A stretch of 64,000 bases of DNA from Fibrobacter sp. GTDB taxonomy: Bacteria > Fibrobacterota > Fibrobacteria > Fibrobacterales > Fibrobacteraceae. The notes beneath the pieces were generated by a model. The model made no database searches. It was not told the origin of the DNA and saw only the letters and a program-made list of their open reading frames with translations. The stretch spans positions 1-64,000 of the forward strand of contig JAGCGO010000042.1 in assembly GCA_017649565.1 (NCBI GenBank), given 5' to 3'. This document shows, one piece after another, positions 7,623-16,432 of the stretch (the stretch's first letter is position 1; each line of letters starts with the position of its first letter). The position numbers and the translations under genes are program-made.

Positions 7623-8696
7623 TATATCCCAGATGAGAGAAGCTTTGATTTCGGTGTACGTGCTCTTTTCGGGGTAGTCGATAACGTAGTCTGCGGGCGC
7701 ATCGTAGGACCTGTAGAATTGATCGACCCCTAAAAGGATGCCTACATAGGTGGGTTTCCACGAAATAGAGGTTCCCCACGAGATGCTGAGTTTTTTGACT
7801 TTTTCGTACTCTGCGTCAGGACCGTCCACTACAAATCCGTAAAAGAGGTTCGTCTTGAGGTCTATGGATATTTCCGTCTGGAACCTGTACGAAATGGACG
7901 GCTTCAAGGAGGGACCTATCCACTTGAGCCAAAACTCGGATGAACTGATGGAGTCTGCTTCGAAGCGCGCTCCCGCATACACGGAACTTTTCCAGCCGTA
8001 CTTGGCGTAACGGCGCCACGAGACATAGGCTGCCGTGGACAATGGACCGTCGAGATTTTCGTAACCCGAAAGGGCAACGCCGAATTTATGCTTGTCGAAC
8101 CGTGCAAAATATTTTTCGATCCACAGGAAAAAATCGGGTGTCAAGTCATCTTCTTCCGTGACATTCATGTTCGAACCGATATCGAATACGAAAGAATTTC
8201 CGACAAGGCTGTATTCCAGACCGAACGAGGCTTCCCAGGCACTGGTGTCTAGCGAAGGCATGTCTTCTTTGTCTATAAACCAGTCTCCGGAAAGGTTCAG
8301 CTCGAAGGAATGCAGTATGTCCTTTGAATCGTAATCCAGGGAGAATGTCATCGATGTCGAAAGTTCTTTCCCGCTTTCGTTTGTCGAATCGTCCCGGTCG
8401 TAATAAAGATTCCTGTAGCCGACATTGCCGTACGAGTGGAACTCCCACGGGCTAACGGTACTGTCATTCAGGGGCTCGGCAGCGGATTTTCCCATCGCCT
8501 CCCTATAGCTATCGACAATTTCCTGGATCTCTGCGGTGTACGGGCCGGGTGTCTCGAGGGCTTCCTCGAACGTCTTCAATGCGAGGGGAATGTCCCCGGC
8601 TTCTTCTGCCTTTAATGCGCGGTAATAAATGTCCTCTTGCGATTCAGCAGCAGCAAGAGAGACAAGGAGTAAAAACGCTAACGCCAGAAAACGCAT
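7620..8696 (-). CDS. Putative outer-membrane beta-barrel protein
   Basis: A 358-residue exported protein. The signal peptide MRFLALAFLLLVSLAAA is followed by a short helical repeat (about 20-60: QEDIYYRALKAEEAGDIPLALKTFEEAL, TPR-like). From about residue 85 there are alternating aromatic/polar strands such as SYGNVGYRNLYYDRDD, WFIDKEDMPSL and FGLEYSLVGNSFVFDIGSNMN. The chain ends EIKASLIWDI with a C-terminal strand, as in outer-membrane barrels. Its start overlaps the stop of the upstream gene (TAATG). It is the last gene of a five-gene minus-strand operon with a kinase and a sigma-54 activator. No specific family is recognised. Confidence 0.75.
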   Translation of the reverse strand: MRFLALAFLLLVSLAAAESQEDIYYRALKAEEAGDIPLALKTFEEALETPGPYTAEIQEIVDSYREAMGKSAAEPLNDSTVSPWEFHSYGNVGYRNLYYDRDDSTNESGKELSTSMTFSLDYDSKDILHSFELNLSGDWFIDKEDMPSLDTSAWEASFGLEYSLVGNSFVFDIGSNMNVTEEDDLTPDFFLWIEKYFARFDKHKFGVALSGYENLDGPLSTAAYVSWRRYAKYGWKSSVYAGARFEADSISSSEFWLKWIGPSLKPSISYRFQTEISIDLKTNLFYGFVVDGPDAEYEKVKKLSISWGTSISWKPTYVGILLGVDQFYRSYDAPADYVIDYPEKSTYTEIKASLIWDI

Positions 8697-9109
8697 TATC
8701 TATGAAGAGGTCCCTTATGCTCCCAATCGTGCTTGTGGTGCGGCGGATTCGGTTCATGCATTTTTGGATGATCCATAGCCGGCTTTTTTCCGTGATTGAG
8801 GTTTTTCGGGGAATCTTCCTCGAATCGGGAGTTTTTGTCCCTGTTTTTTTCCTTCTCGATAAGCTTGGGCTCTTTGTCGATGGCGGACTTGTTACGCAAA
8901 TCAAGCAGGATCTGCTCCCTCGCTTTCTTGCGCTCTTCGCGCATCTTTTGCCAATTTTCCTTGTCACGCGGTGCCAATTCGCGGGAATTGTTGGAAATTC
9001 CCAACTCTTCGGCTGGTGTAGGTACGGCTGATTCCGGGCGTTCGAAAGATTCCGCCGCAAAAGCCATTGCCGCACAGACAGAAACGATTGTTAGGATTCT
9101 CGTCATCAT
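8696..9109 (-). CDS. Exported charged protein of unknown function
   Basis: A 137-residue protein with a signal peptide (MMTRILTIVSVCAAMAFA) and a mature part that is mostly disordered and charged. A K/R/E-rich helix at about 50-75 (KENWQKMREERKKAREQILLDLRNK) leads into a His/Pro-rich tail (HPKMHEPNPPHHKHDWEHK) that could bind metal. AGGAG precedes the ATG at 9109. It is coupled to the downstream barrel gene by a TAATG overlap and lies 28 bp after the sigma-54 activator gene. I recognise no family. Its charged helix recalls in style the lysine-rich protein at 7063-7563, with which its operon converges. Confidence 0.7.
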   Translation of the reverse strand: MMTRILTIVSVCAAMAFAAESFERPESAVPTPAEELGISNNSRELAPRDKENWQKMREERKKAREQILLDLRNKSAIDKEPKLIEKEKNRDKNSRFEEDSPKNLNHGKKPAMDHPKMHEPNPPHHKHDWEHKGPLHR

Positions 9110-9137
9110 ACTCTTTCTCCTGCAAAACCCATGCCAA

Positions 9138-10589
9138 TTATTTAAAGTCTTCCTTTTTCAACCCGATTCGCTCCATAATCTCGCGGAGCACCTTGCGGTC
9201 GATGCCCAGGATGGTGGCGGCAAGCGTCAGGTTCGCCCCGCTATCCTTCAGCGCCCGGCTGATGACCTCGCGTTCTACGGCTTCCCTTGCTTCCTTGAGC
9301 GTCCTCGGGGATTCCTTGACCATGGCCTGCGTGTCATCGAGGCCCAGGTCCTTCGGCTGCACCACGCCATGTACCGCCTGGATAAGCGCTTTCTGGATCT
9401 TGTTTTCAAGTTCGCGGACATTGCCCGGCCAGTAGTAGCTGAGCAGCGCCTTTTCGGCATTACGGCTTAGGTGGTACTTGCCACGACCATACTCTGCACC
9501 GTAGCGTGTGAGAAATTCCTCGGCCAACAGCACTACGTCCTGACCGCGCTCGCGCAGGGGCGGCAGCATGATGGGCATGACCTGAATGCGGAAGTACAAA
9601 TCTTCCCTGAAACGTTTTTCCCTGACAGCCTCTTCCAAGTCTACGTGGGTCGCGCTGATGACGCGTATGTTTACGGGAATTTCGCGGTTGTCGCCCACGC
9701 GGGTGATGTGCTTTTCCTGCAATACGCGCAAAAGCTTGACTTGCATGTTCAGCGGTAATTCCCCGATTTCGTCCAGGAAAATTGTCCCGCCGTCGGCCTC
9801 CTCGAAAAAGCCCTTGCGATTGTCTATTGCTCCGGTAAACGATCCCTTCGCATGTCCGAACAGGAGTGATTCCATGAGCTGTTCGGGAATGGCGCCGCAG
9901 TTCACGGCGATGAAGGGCTTGTCGGCGCGCGGGCTGTGCCTGTGGATGTACTTCGCGATGACTTCCTTGCCGGTGCCTGTTTCGCCGCGGATGATTACCG
10001 GGAGCGGCAAGTGGGCTAGCTTGTCTGCAATGGCGATCAGTTCGACCATCTTCTCGCTTGAATACACGATGCCGTCCTTGCGGACCACGTTTTTCAGTAC
10101 GTCAAGTGATTCCTTGTCGCGCAGGCGATCATAGGCGGCAAAGGCGAACTTCTCGCAGACGCTCACGAATGCGTCGAACAGGTTGCTGTCGTCTTCGGTA
10201 AAGGGTTCTTCGCGGGCGGCGCGTTGCAGGTACAGGTAGCCGGCTTCGCTGTCAGGCGTACGGAACGGCGAAACCATGATGCTGGTCAGCTGGTTTTGCA
10301 CAATCGATTTTGAAAGGTCTGCCGAATCGTCGTCCAACTGGTTCCAGACGACCGCGCGTTTTTCGGACTTGGCCTGCTTTACTGCGGAGATAGAGATGGA
10401 AACCTGTTCCGGATTGCTCAGGTGCAGGGGTGTCTCGCCTGCAAGGTCCAGGACCGCGGCATCGGCATGCAGCACTTCCTTGGCCACTTCGAGAATCTTC
10501 ACAAAGAGGGATTCCGGCTGGACTTCGTCCAGCAGGGTCTTTACCACGTCGAGCATTTTCTCGGTAGCGAGCATGGTTTCAGACTTCAT
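9138..10589 (-). CDS. Sigma-54-dependent activator (GAF-AAA+-Fis HTH)
   Basis: A 483-residue bacterial enhancer-binding protein. Residues about 10-155 are a GAF-like sensor domain. The AAA+ domain (about 175-405) has Walker A GETGTGKE (202-209), Walker B TIFLDEIGE (about 269-277), and arginine-finger regions including FREDLYFRI and PPLRERGQD. A C-terminal Fis-type helix-turn-helix ends with LTLAATILGIDRKVLREIMERIGL. The sigma-54-contacting GAFTGA loop reads GSFTGA (249-254), a conservative change. AGGGGA precedes the ATG at 10589. It lies 25 bp after a Ser/Thr kinase gene and converges on a gene with a -24/-12 promoter at 7006-7022, its nearest candidate target. Confidence 0.93.
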   Translation of the reverse strand: MKSETMLATEKMLDVVKTLLDEVQPESLFVKILEVAKEVLHADAAVLDLAGETPLHLSNPEQVSISISAVKQAKSEKRAVVWNQLDDDSADLSKSIVQNQLTSIMVSPFRTPDSEAGYLYLQRAAREEPFTEDDSNLFDAFVSVCEKFAFAAYDRLRDKESLDVLKNVVRKDGIVYSSEKMVELIAIADKLAHLPLPVIIRGETGTGKEVIAKYIHRHSPRADKPFIAVNCGAIPEQLMESLLFGHAKGSFTGAIDNRKGFFEEADGGTIFLDEIGELPLNMQVKLLRVLQEKHITRVGDNREIPVNIRVISATHVDLEEAVREKRFREDLYFRIQVMPIMLPPLRERGQDVVLLAEEFLTRYGAEYGRGKYHLSRNAEKALLSYYWPGNVRELENKIQKALIQAVHGVVQPKDLGLDDTQAMVKESPRTLKEAREAVEREVISRALKDSGANLTLAATILGIDRKVLREIMERIGLKKEDFK

Positions 10590-10614
10590 AATAATCCCCT
10601 ATAAAAAAGCAATG

Positions 10615-11775
10615 TCAGTCCAACGAAGGTGTCGGCAAGTCCTTAAGGATTGTCGAAGGCAGGGAGTCCTGCGATTCAAGCCCGCTATCCGGTTCCATCG
10701 TCACCGAATTTCTGGACTTCTTCAGCAGGAGGTTGCCCGTCTCGTCGATATCGGAGCTGTTTGTCCCGACAATAAAAAAGAATGCCATCAAGGTTAATAT
10801 AAGTCCAAAAAGCGCCAAATACATGTATTTCCGCTTCTTTTTAGAAGGTGTGGAACCCCGTTTTTCGTACGGAAACGCCATGTTCTGCCTGTTCACGGAT
10901 GCTTCCGGGGGGATTTCTCCCGGTTTTTGGCATTTTATGGTCTCGGCAAACTTCTGCGCATCTACGGAGACCTTGATTTCCCCGACTCCGAGCGCGCCTA
11001 GCGCAATCTCGACGATTTCGTCCAGCTCGTCAAAATCCTCGCACCTTTCCTCGGCATTTAGGTGCAAGAGCGATTTCCACAACGGGCTCAATGCGGCTAT
11101 TTCCGTGGCAGCGAAATTTCCCGAAGCGTAAAGTTTTTCATCGACCGACATGGAATCGATCTTGAACGTCTCGGCCTGGAAATCTTCGTATCCCGAGGCC
11201 TGGATCAAGTCTTCGCCGGTAATCCAGCGGTACAAGAGTATGCCCAGGCTGAACAGGTCGCTTGCCGTAGATGCGGGCCTGCCCTGGTAGCGTTCTGGAG
11301 CCGCATAGCCGGGCGTGCCTGGACCTACGATACCAAAATCTACGAGTGTCGTCTGGACTGGAAAACCGGACTTGTCCGGGTTCCTGCTCAACAATACATT
11401 TGCCGGGTTCAGGTCGCCATGATGTACGCCTACGGCTTCCAGAGCGTGCAGTGACTGCGTTACTTTGCGGAGTAGAGCCAGCGCGACTGGTACGGGAATG
11501 CGCCCGACATCGCGTGAACTTACGCCTTCGACAAAATCGTAGACTAGGTACGGATTCCCTTCTCGCTCGCCGGATTCACGAATGCGGCAAATGCCGGGAA
11601 TCCGGACGCATTTCAACTTTTCTACGACTTCGGTCTCAAATGCCGAACCGTTACGATACCATTTCAGGATAAATTTGCCGGTGTTCCCGGAAACTAGGTA
11701 TATGTCGGCCTCTCCACCACGGTGGATTAAATGGCACGATTCTATGTTGTCCAAAACTGACGGATTGTCGCTCAT
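10615..11775 (-). CDS. Membrane-anchored Ser/Thr protein kinase
   Basis: A 386-residue Hanks-type kinase. The N-terminal kinase domain (about 8-285) has the ATP-binding Lys in FILKWY (K38), the catalytic loop HHGDLNPANVL (D121, N126; HGD in place of HRD), DFG (146-148) and the APE-like YAAPERY. All catalytic residues are present, so it should be active. A basic juxtamembrane stretch (KKKRKY) leads to one transmembrane helix (about 328-348) and a short outer tail rich in S, D and L. The start is the ATG at 11775, overlapping the TPR gene's stop as ATGA. Operon position suggests it passes an envelope signal to the sigma-54 activator encoded next. Confidence 0.9.
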   Translation of the reverse strand: MSDNPSVLDNIESCHLIHRGGEADIYLVSGNTGKFILKWYRNGSAFETEVVEKLKCVRIPGICRIRESGEREGNPYLVYDFVEGVSSRDVGRIPVPVALALLRKVTQSLHALEAVGVHHGDLNPANVLLSRNPDKSGFPVQTTLVDFGIVGPGTPGYAAPERYQGRPASTASDLFSLGILLYRWITGEDLIQASGYEDFQAETFKIDSMSVDEKLYASGNFAATEIAALSPLWKSLLHLNAEERCEDFDELDEIVEIALGALGVGEIKVSVDAQKFAETIKCQKPGEIPPEASVNRQNMAFPYEKRGSTPSKKKRKYMYLALFGLILTLMAFFFIVGTNSSDIDETGNLLLKKSRNSVTMEPDSGLESQDSLPSTILKDLPTPSLD

Positions 11776-12476
11776 AGCCGTCCCGAAAGGACCATTGCCT
11801 TCAGCGAATCCTCGGCAACATGTGTCCAGTAAATCAGGGATTGATTCTTCGGGGACTTTTGGAGCCCTGCCGACCAGGTGTCCCAAGCGGCTTCCACGTC
11901 ACCTTCGTCCCAATAGATATTCCCAAGATTGATGTAGGCCGAAACAAAACTCGGGTCATGGGTAATGATGTGGATATAAATGTTCTTGGCGGTCTTCAAG
12001 TTGTCCGGGACTTCGCTCTTGGCAAGAATCAGTGCTTTCAGGTTGTAGCTGAAATAGTTCAGGCTGTCCAGTTGTATGGACTGGTCCAGCATGGGCATGA
12101 CATCTACAGTGCCGTCCCGCTTTAGTGCGGCTCGCGCTAGGTAGAAAATGCATGTCGAATAATTGGCATTGATCTTTCCGCTGCTGTCGATATTGGACAG
12201 GATGTGGAATTCCTTTGCCGCTTGACTCCAGAGGTCGAAAGTCGGGACGCGCAGGCGTTCCGATGCTTCGGCAATGGCATAATACGAAAGAGCTAGGCCA
12301 TAGCGCGCATCCCTATTGGCGGGATCGACATCCAGAGCTTTGTTGAAATTTGTAACGGCCCGGTCATAGTCGCCAATGCGTAGTGCGTCGTTACCGCGCC
12401 TTACGTCATTTTCTACGCAGGCGGCGAGTAACAGGGCAAACGCAAAGGTAGCCAAAAGGCGAATACATCCGAGCAT
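11772..12476 (-). CDS. TPR-repeat lipoprotein
   Basis: A 234-residue lipoprotein. The signal MLGCIRLLATFAFALLLAAC has a clear lipobox (LAAC), so Cys20 should be lipidated. Two or more tetratricopeptide repeats follow: RRGNDALRIGDYDRAVTNFNKALDVDP at about 26-52 and an AYINLGNIYWDEGDVEAAWDTW repeat at about 185-206. TPRs act as protein-binding scaffolds. It is the first gene of the kinase/sigma-54-activator operon. The region before its ATG (12477-12518) has a TATATAT stretch that may be the promoter. Confidence 0.88.
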   Translation of the reverse strand: MLGCIRLLATFAFALLLAACVENDVRRGNDALRIGDYDRAVTNFNKALDVDPANRDARYGLALSYYAIAEASERLRVPTFDLWSQAAKEFHILSNIDSSGKINANYSTCIFYLARAALKRDGTVDVMPMLDQSIQLDSLNYFSYNLKALILAKSEVPDNLKTAKNIYIHIITHDPSFVSAYINLGNIYWDEGDVEAAWDTWSAGLQKSPKNQSLIYWTHVAEDSLKAMVLSGRL

Positions 12477-12518
12477 AACGAAAAATATATATAAAAAGTT
12501 ATGCTGGTTCGCAAGTCG

Positions 12519-14225
12519 CTATCGGGACAGACGGTGGTTTACATGGGCCTCAACCACGTTCACGACGTAGTCGCCCAGCTTTTCGCAGTCGTTGATCACG
12601 TCCATGTAGTGCACGCCCACCTGGTAGCTGTAACGCTGGGCGTTGATGTCGTCGACGTTCATTTCCTTGAGCATCTTACGGTAATCGTTTATCTCGTTTT
12701 CGTACTTCAAGGTCGTGAGCACGTTGACCTTCGGGTCGTCTTCGACAACCGACGACATGTGCACAAGGGCATTGTCGCAAAGCTTGATCATGTTGTCGAT
12801 ACGGTGGTACTGTTCTTCGGTAAAATCGTCCTTGCCCTGGAACTTGCGGCGGATGACGCACGCCATGTTGTAGCAAGCGTCACCGATGCTTTCAATTTCG
12901 GAGATTTCCTTCATCATCGACTGGAGCGCCGTCTTGCTTTCGGGACTTAGGCGGCCTTCATTCACCTTGTTCAGGTAATTCGCGATTTCCACTTCGAAAC
13001 TGTCGCTGATGCCTTCATACTTTTCGATACGCGCAAAGAGCTTGTTGAACTCTTCCTCGTCCTTCAATCGCATAAGGTCGGGCACCATGCGGAACATCTT
13101 CAACGTCTTTTCGACGAACAGGTTGATTTCCTTGCGGGCCTCGAACAACGAAAGTTCCGCCGTGCTCATGAGGCCGCCGCTGATGAACTTGATCTTGAAA
13201 TCTTCGCCGTCTTCCTTTTCGCGGATAATCTTGCAGATGAGTTTTTCCATCGGCTTGATGAACCAGATGAGGAGAGCCACGTTGCAGAGGTTGAATGCCG
13301 TATGGAATCCCGAAAGCGCATAGGTCACACGGATTCCCGCCTCGGCAATATCTTCCTGGGTTTGCGGGACAAAATTCGGGTCGAAGCCCACCACGTGGCA
13401 GACCATGTTCACGAAGGGATTGAAGATAATCAGTACCCACACAACGCCGAAGATGTTGAACAGCATGTGTGCCAAAGCCGCGCGCCGCGCCTGTGTGCTC
13501 GCCGAGAGGGCTGCCAGGTTCGAAGTTACTGTCGTACCGATGTTTTCGCCCATCACGAGCGCGATGCCCTGGTAAATCGGGAGCACGCCACTACTGCAGA
13601 GAATGAGCGTAATTGCCATAATGGCTGCCGAAGACTGCACGCACATCGTGAGGATGCCGCCCAGCAGCAGGAACAGGAGCGTACTGAAGATGCCCCAGCC
13701 GCCGGTAGTCGCAAAGAAGTTGATAATCGCCTGGTTGTGCGCCAGGTCCATCGCCACCGCGTTTTCACGGAGCGTCGTAAGGCCGAGGAACATGAAGGCG
13801 AAACCGAACACGAATTCGCCGAGGCTCTTGGCGGAATTTTTCTTGGTGTAAGAAAGCGCGATACCGAGCCCGAAGAACGGCCACACGATACTGCTCATGT
13901 TGAACTGGAAGCCGAATATGGACATTATCCATGCCGTCGCCGTTGTACCGATATTGGCGCCCATGATAACGGGGATGGCTTGCTTGAGCGTGAGCAGGCC
14001 CGCATTGACGAAGCTGACCGTCATGACGGTGGTTGCCGTCGAGGATTGTACGGCCGCGGTGACGAAAGTTCCCGTGAGGAGCCCGCCTACGCGGTGCTTT
14101 GTCATGGTCCCGAGAACGGCGCGGAGGTGTCCGCCAGTAAGTTTCTGCAAGCCTTCGCTCATGGTTTTCATGCCGAACATGAGTAGCGCAAGGCATCCGA
14201 TCATTTTAAGAATTGCAAGAATCAT
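12519..14225 (-). CDS. Na+/phosphate cotransporter family protein with PhoU-like tail
   Basis: A 568-residue protein of the NptA/PNaS family, sodium-driven phosphate carriers. The membrane half (about 1-330) contains the duplicated family repeats with QSS motifs: GTFVTAAVQSSTATTVMTVSFVNAG near 52-76 and MCVQSSAAIMAITLILCSSG near 205-225. MGANIGTT and MGENIGTTVTS elements follow each repeat. Residues about 350-560 are helical and resemble PhoU, the regulatory domain often fused to this carrier. The start (ATG at 14225) overlaps the phoR-like stop, so it is the third gene of a phoB-phoR-transporter operon. Phosphate uptake under starvation is the expected role. Confidence 0.92.
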   Translation of the reverse strand: MILAILKMIGCLALLMFGMKTMSEGLQKLTGGHLRAVLGTMTKHRVGGLLTGTFVTAAVQSSTATTVMTVSFVNAGLLTLKQAIPVIMGANIGTTATAWIMSIFGFQFNMSSIVWPFFGLGIALSYTKKNSAKSLGEFVFGFAFMFLGLTTLRENAVAMDLAHNQAIINFFATTGGWGIFSTLLFLLLGGILTMCVQSSAAIMAITLILCSSGVLPIYQGIALVMGENIGTTVTSNLAALSASTQARRAALAHMLFNIFGVVWVLIIFNPFVNMVCHVVGFDPNFVPQTQEDIAEAGIRVTYALSGFHTAFNLCNVALLIWFIKPMEKLICKIIREKEDGEDFKIKFISGGLMSTAELSLFEARKEINLFVEKTLKMFRMVPDLMRLKDEEEFNKLFARIEKYEGISDSFEVEIANYLNKVNEGRLSPESKTALQSMMKEISEIESIGDACYNMACVIRRKFQGKDDFTEEQYHRIDNMIKLCDNALVHMSSVVEDDPKVNVLTTLKYENEINDYRKMLKEMNVDDINAQRYSYQVGVHYMDVINDCEKLGDYVVNVVEAHVNHRLSR

Positions 14226-15613
14226 AGAACATTATTCTGTTTTAAAAAGGTGGTGAAGCCGACTCTGATTTCCGTGCCGAATCCGACAGTCGAATTCAGG
14301 TGGATTTTGGCATGGTGGACTTCCGCAATGTGCTTGACGATGGCAAGTCCGAGGCCCGTTCCTCCCGTTTCCTTGGAGCGGCTCTTGTCGACGCGATAGA
14401 ACCGTTCAAAAACGCGGGATTGGCTTTCTTCCGGGATTCCGATTCCGGTATCCTTTACGACAATGGCTTTCGGCTCGACGAGTACGACAACTTTTCCACC
14501 CGGTTCCGTATAGCGGATGGCGTTGTCGACCAGATTGAAAATCATTTCGTAAATCAGCTTGGAGTTTCCCAAAATTTCGGCATCGGGAGCGCCGTCCAAC
14601 GAAAGCTGGATATTCTTCTTGGTCGCGCCCAGCATAAGGCCTTCGATACAGCTGTGCGACAGGTTCCAAAGGTTTATTTTCTCGTTGAGGTCGAACGGTT
14701 GGCCTTCATGGTCGTTCAACTTGGAAAGCGTAATGATGTCGTTCGCGATGGACTGCAGACGCTTTGCTTCCTTGTGGATCTTGCCGGCGAACATCTTGAC
14801 GTCTTCGGGTTGCGCCATGCCGTTCTCGATAAGTTCCGCATAGCCCGAGATGGAGGTGAGCGGCGTTTTCAGTTCGTGCGAGGCGTTGGCCGTGAATTCA
14901 TCTTTCAGGTGCGAAATCTTTTTCTTCTCGTTCGAAAGCTGTTCGATCGTCAGCTGCAGTTCTAGGTCCTGCTTGCGGATGGTGTTGACGAGGGGTGCGA
15001 TTTCCTTGTAGGTGTTTTCGATGTTCATCCATTCGGATGTCCCGAGCAGGTCGACCAGCTTTTGGAGCGGCCTCACGAATGCACGGCTCAGGCCGAAAGC
15101 TATGATAATTGCCGCAAGAATGATTGCTGCAAGCAAGACGATAAGGTAGGGGATGGTCTTGGAATAGGCCTGTTTCAAGTTGGCCTGCCGCATTCCGATT
15201 CGCAGAACGTTTCCGTCGCGCAGCTTCTTGGCAAAGTAGAAAGCCTTCGCCTGCAGCGTGGTGGAATACCGGAGGTCTTCGCCGATGCCCTTTGCGAACG
15301 CGTCGGTCACTTCTTCGCGGTTGTAGTGGTTTTCCATCTTGCTCGCTTCGGCGTCGCTGTCGTAAAGGATCGTGCCGGACGAATCGATCAAGGTGATGCG
15401 AAGTTCCTTGCTGGCAAATTGCGCCAGTTTCTGCGGCGTAGAGGCAAGGGAATCGTTTACGTAGGCTGTCTCGATCAGGCGGAGCTGTTCGCGCAAGTGG
15501 CCCTTGAACTGGTTCGTCATTTCGCCCTCAAAGACCCGCGTCGTAAAGATGACGGCGAACAAGGCGGCGAGAACGCCCATGTAAATCAGGCTATATCGGA
15601 TTCTGTCTTTCAT
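14222..15613 (-). CDS. Sensor histidine kinase, PhoR-like
   Basis: A 463-residue membrane histidine kinase. Two transmembrane helices (about 7-25 and 155-178) enclose a periplasmic sensor loop with DSSGTILYDSDAEASKM. A HAMP-like linker is followed by the HisKA motif NASHELKTPLTSISGYAELIENG (phospho-acceptor H246) and a complete HATPase_c domain with the N box (NLVDNAIRYTEPGG), G1 (DTGIGIPEE), F box (FERFYRVD) and G2 (GGTGLGLAIVK). The gene overlaps its response regulator and the phosphate carrier by ATGA at both ends. The context makes phosphate the likely signal. Confidence 0.92.
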   Translation of the reverse strand: MKDRIRYSLIYMGVLAALFAVIFTTRVFEGEMTNQFKGHLREQLRLIETAYVNDSLASTPQKLAQFASKELRITLIDSSGTILYDSDAEASKMENHYNREEVTDAFAKGIGEDLRYSTTLQAKAFYFAKKLRDGNVLRIGMRQANLKQAYSKTIPYLIVLLAAIILAAIIIAFGLSRAFVRPLQKLVDLLGTSEWMNIENTYKEIAPLVNTIRKQDLELQLTIEQLSNEKKKISHLKDEFTANASHELKTPLTSISGYAELIENGMAQPEDVKMFAGKIHKEAKRLQSIANDIITLSKLNDHEGQPFDLNEKINLWNLSHSCIEGLMLGATKKNIQLSLDGAPDAEILGNSKLIYEMIFNLVDNAIRYTEPGGKVVVLVEPKAIVVKDTGIGIPEESQSRVFERFYRVDKSRSKETGGTGLGLAIVKHIAEVHHAKIHLNSTVGFGTEIRVGFTTFLKQNNVL

Positions 15614-16281
15614 TGAGCCTTGTAACCGACATTGCGTACCGTTTGGATGACCGAGCCCTGCTCACCCAGCTTCTGCCGCAAAGTCTTGATGTGCATGTCG
15701 ACCGTGCGCGTATCCATCTTGAAGTCGATGCCCCAGATCTTTTCCAGAATCTGCTGCCTCGAATAGACAAGCCCGGGATGCGATATGAGCAGCTTTAAAA
15801 GTTCATATTCCTTGTAGGTCAGTTCGACGCTGTTTCCGCTGACCAAAACTTCGCGCGTTCCGGAATCGAGAACAATTTCTCCGAGCGTTATTTTTACGGA
15901 CTCTTCGCTTTTCATGTTGCCCGAGCGGCGGAGCAGTGCGCGGACGCGCGAAACGAATTCCAGGATGCCGAACGGCTTGGCAATGTAGTCGTCTGCACCT
16001 AAGTCAAGGCCCTTGACCTTGTCCAGTTCCGAACTCTTGGCGGTAATCATGATGATGGGGACGTTCTTGGTGCTTTCCTGTGCGCGGAGGCGTTTCAGAA
16101 TGCTGAGGCCGTCTTCCCCAGGAAGCATGATGTCGAGGATGAACAGGTCTGGCACTTGGACCTTGATCTCTTCGTCCAAGTTTTTTCCGCTATCAAAAGA
16201 TTTAGATTCAAAGCCGCTGCTCTTGAGGGCGTATACTTCCAGTTCGCGGATTTCAGCATCATCTTCAACAATGTAAATCAT
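15610..16281 (-). CDS. Response regulator, PhoB/OmpR type
   Basis: A 223-residue two-component regulator. The receiver domain has the acidic pair in VEDDAE (D7, D8), the phosphorylatable Asp in LFILDIMLPGEDG (D50), and the conserved Thr/Lys in MITAKS and AKPF. The C-terminal winged helix (about 125-222) has the OmpR/PhoB features LTYKEYELLKLLISHPGLVYSRQQILEKIWG and a recognition helix in TRTVDMHIKTLRQKLG. It heads the operon with the PhoR-like kinase and the Na/Pi carrier. An array of about 11-bp-spaced TTTACA repeats upstream (16378-16427) looks like its own binding site. The symbol phoB is likely but not proven. Confidence 0.92.
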   Translation of the reverse strand: MIYIVEDDAEIRELEVYALKSSGFESKSFDSGKNLDEEIKVQVPDLFILDIMLPGEDGLSILKRLRAQESTKNVPIIMITAKSSELDKVKGLDLGADDYIAKPFGILEFVSRVRALLRRSGNMKSEESVKITLGEIVLDSGTREVLVSGNSVELTYKEYELLKLLISHPGLVYSRQQILEKIWGIDFKMDTRTVDMHIKTLRQKLGEQGSVIQTVRNVGYKAQ

Positions 16282-16377
16282 ATTCCTAACCTGCGAATTC
16301 TTGCAATGTCAAGATAAAAACTATGACGGGCGAAAACAATCCCTAGAACGGCGGATTAGCAAAGGTTTTGTCTTCGC

Positions 16378-16427
16378 TTTACACGGATTTTACAAACCAT
16401 TACCTGGCGTTTACAAAGCTTTTTACG
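16378..16427. promoter_or_regulatory. Tandem PHO-box-like direct repeats upstream of the phoB operon
   Basis: On the plus strand TTTACA occurs at 16378, 16389 and 16410. Weaker copies (TTACCT at 16400, TTTTAC at 16421) fill the 10-11-bp register. Direct repeats at 11-bp spacing are the hallmark of PhoB/PhoP boxes. The array lies about 97-146 bp before the response regulator's start codon and after the stop of the unrelated MBL gene. Confidence 0.65.
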
Positions 16428-16432
16428 TGGAT

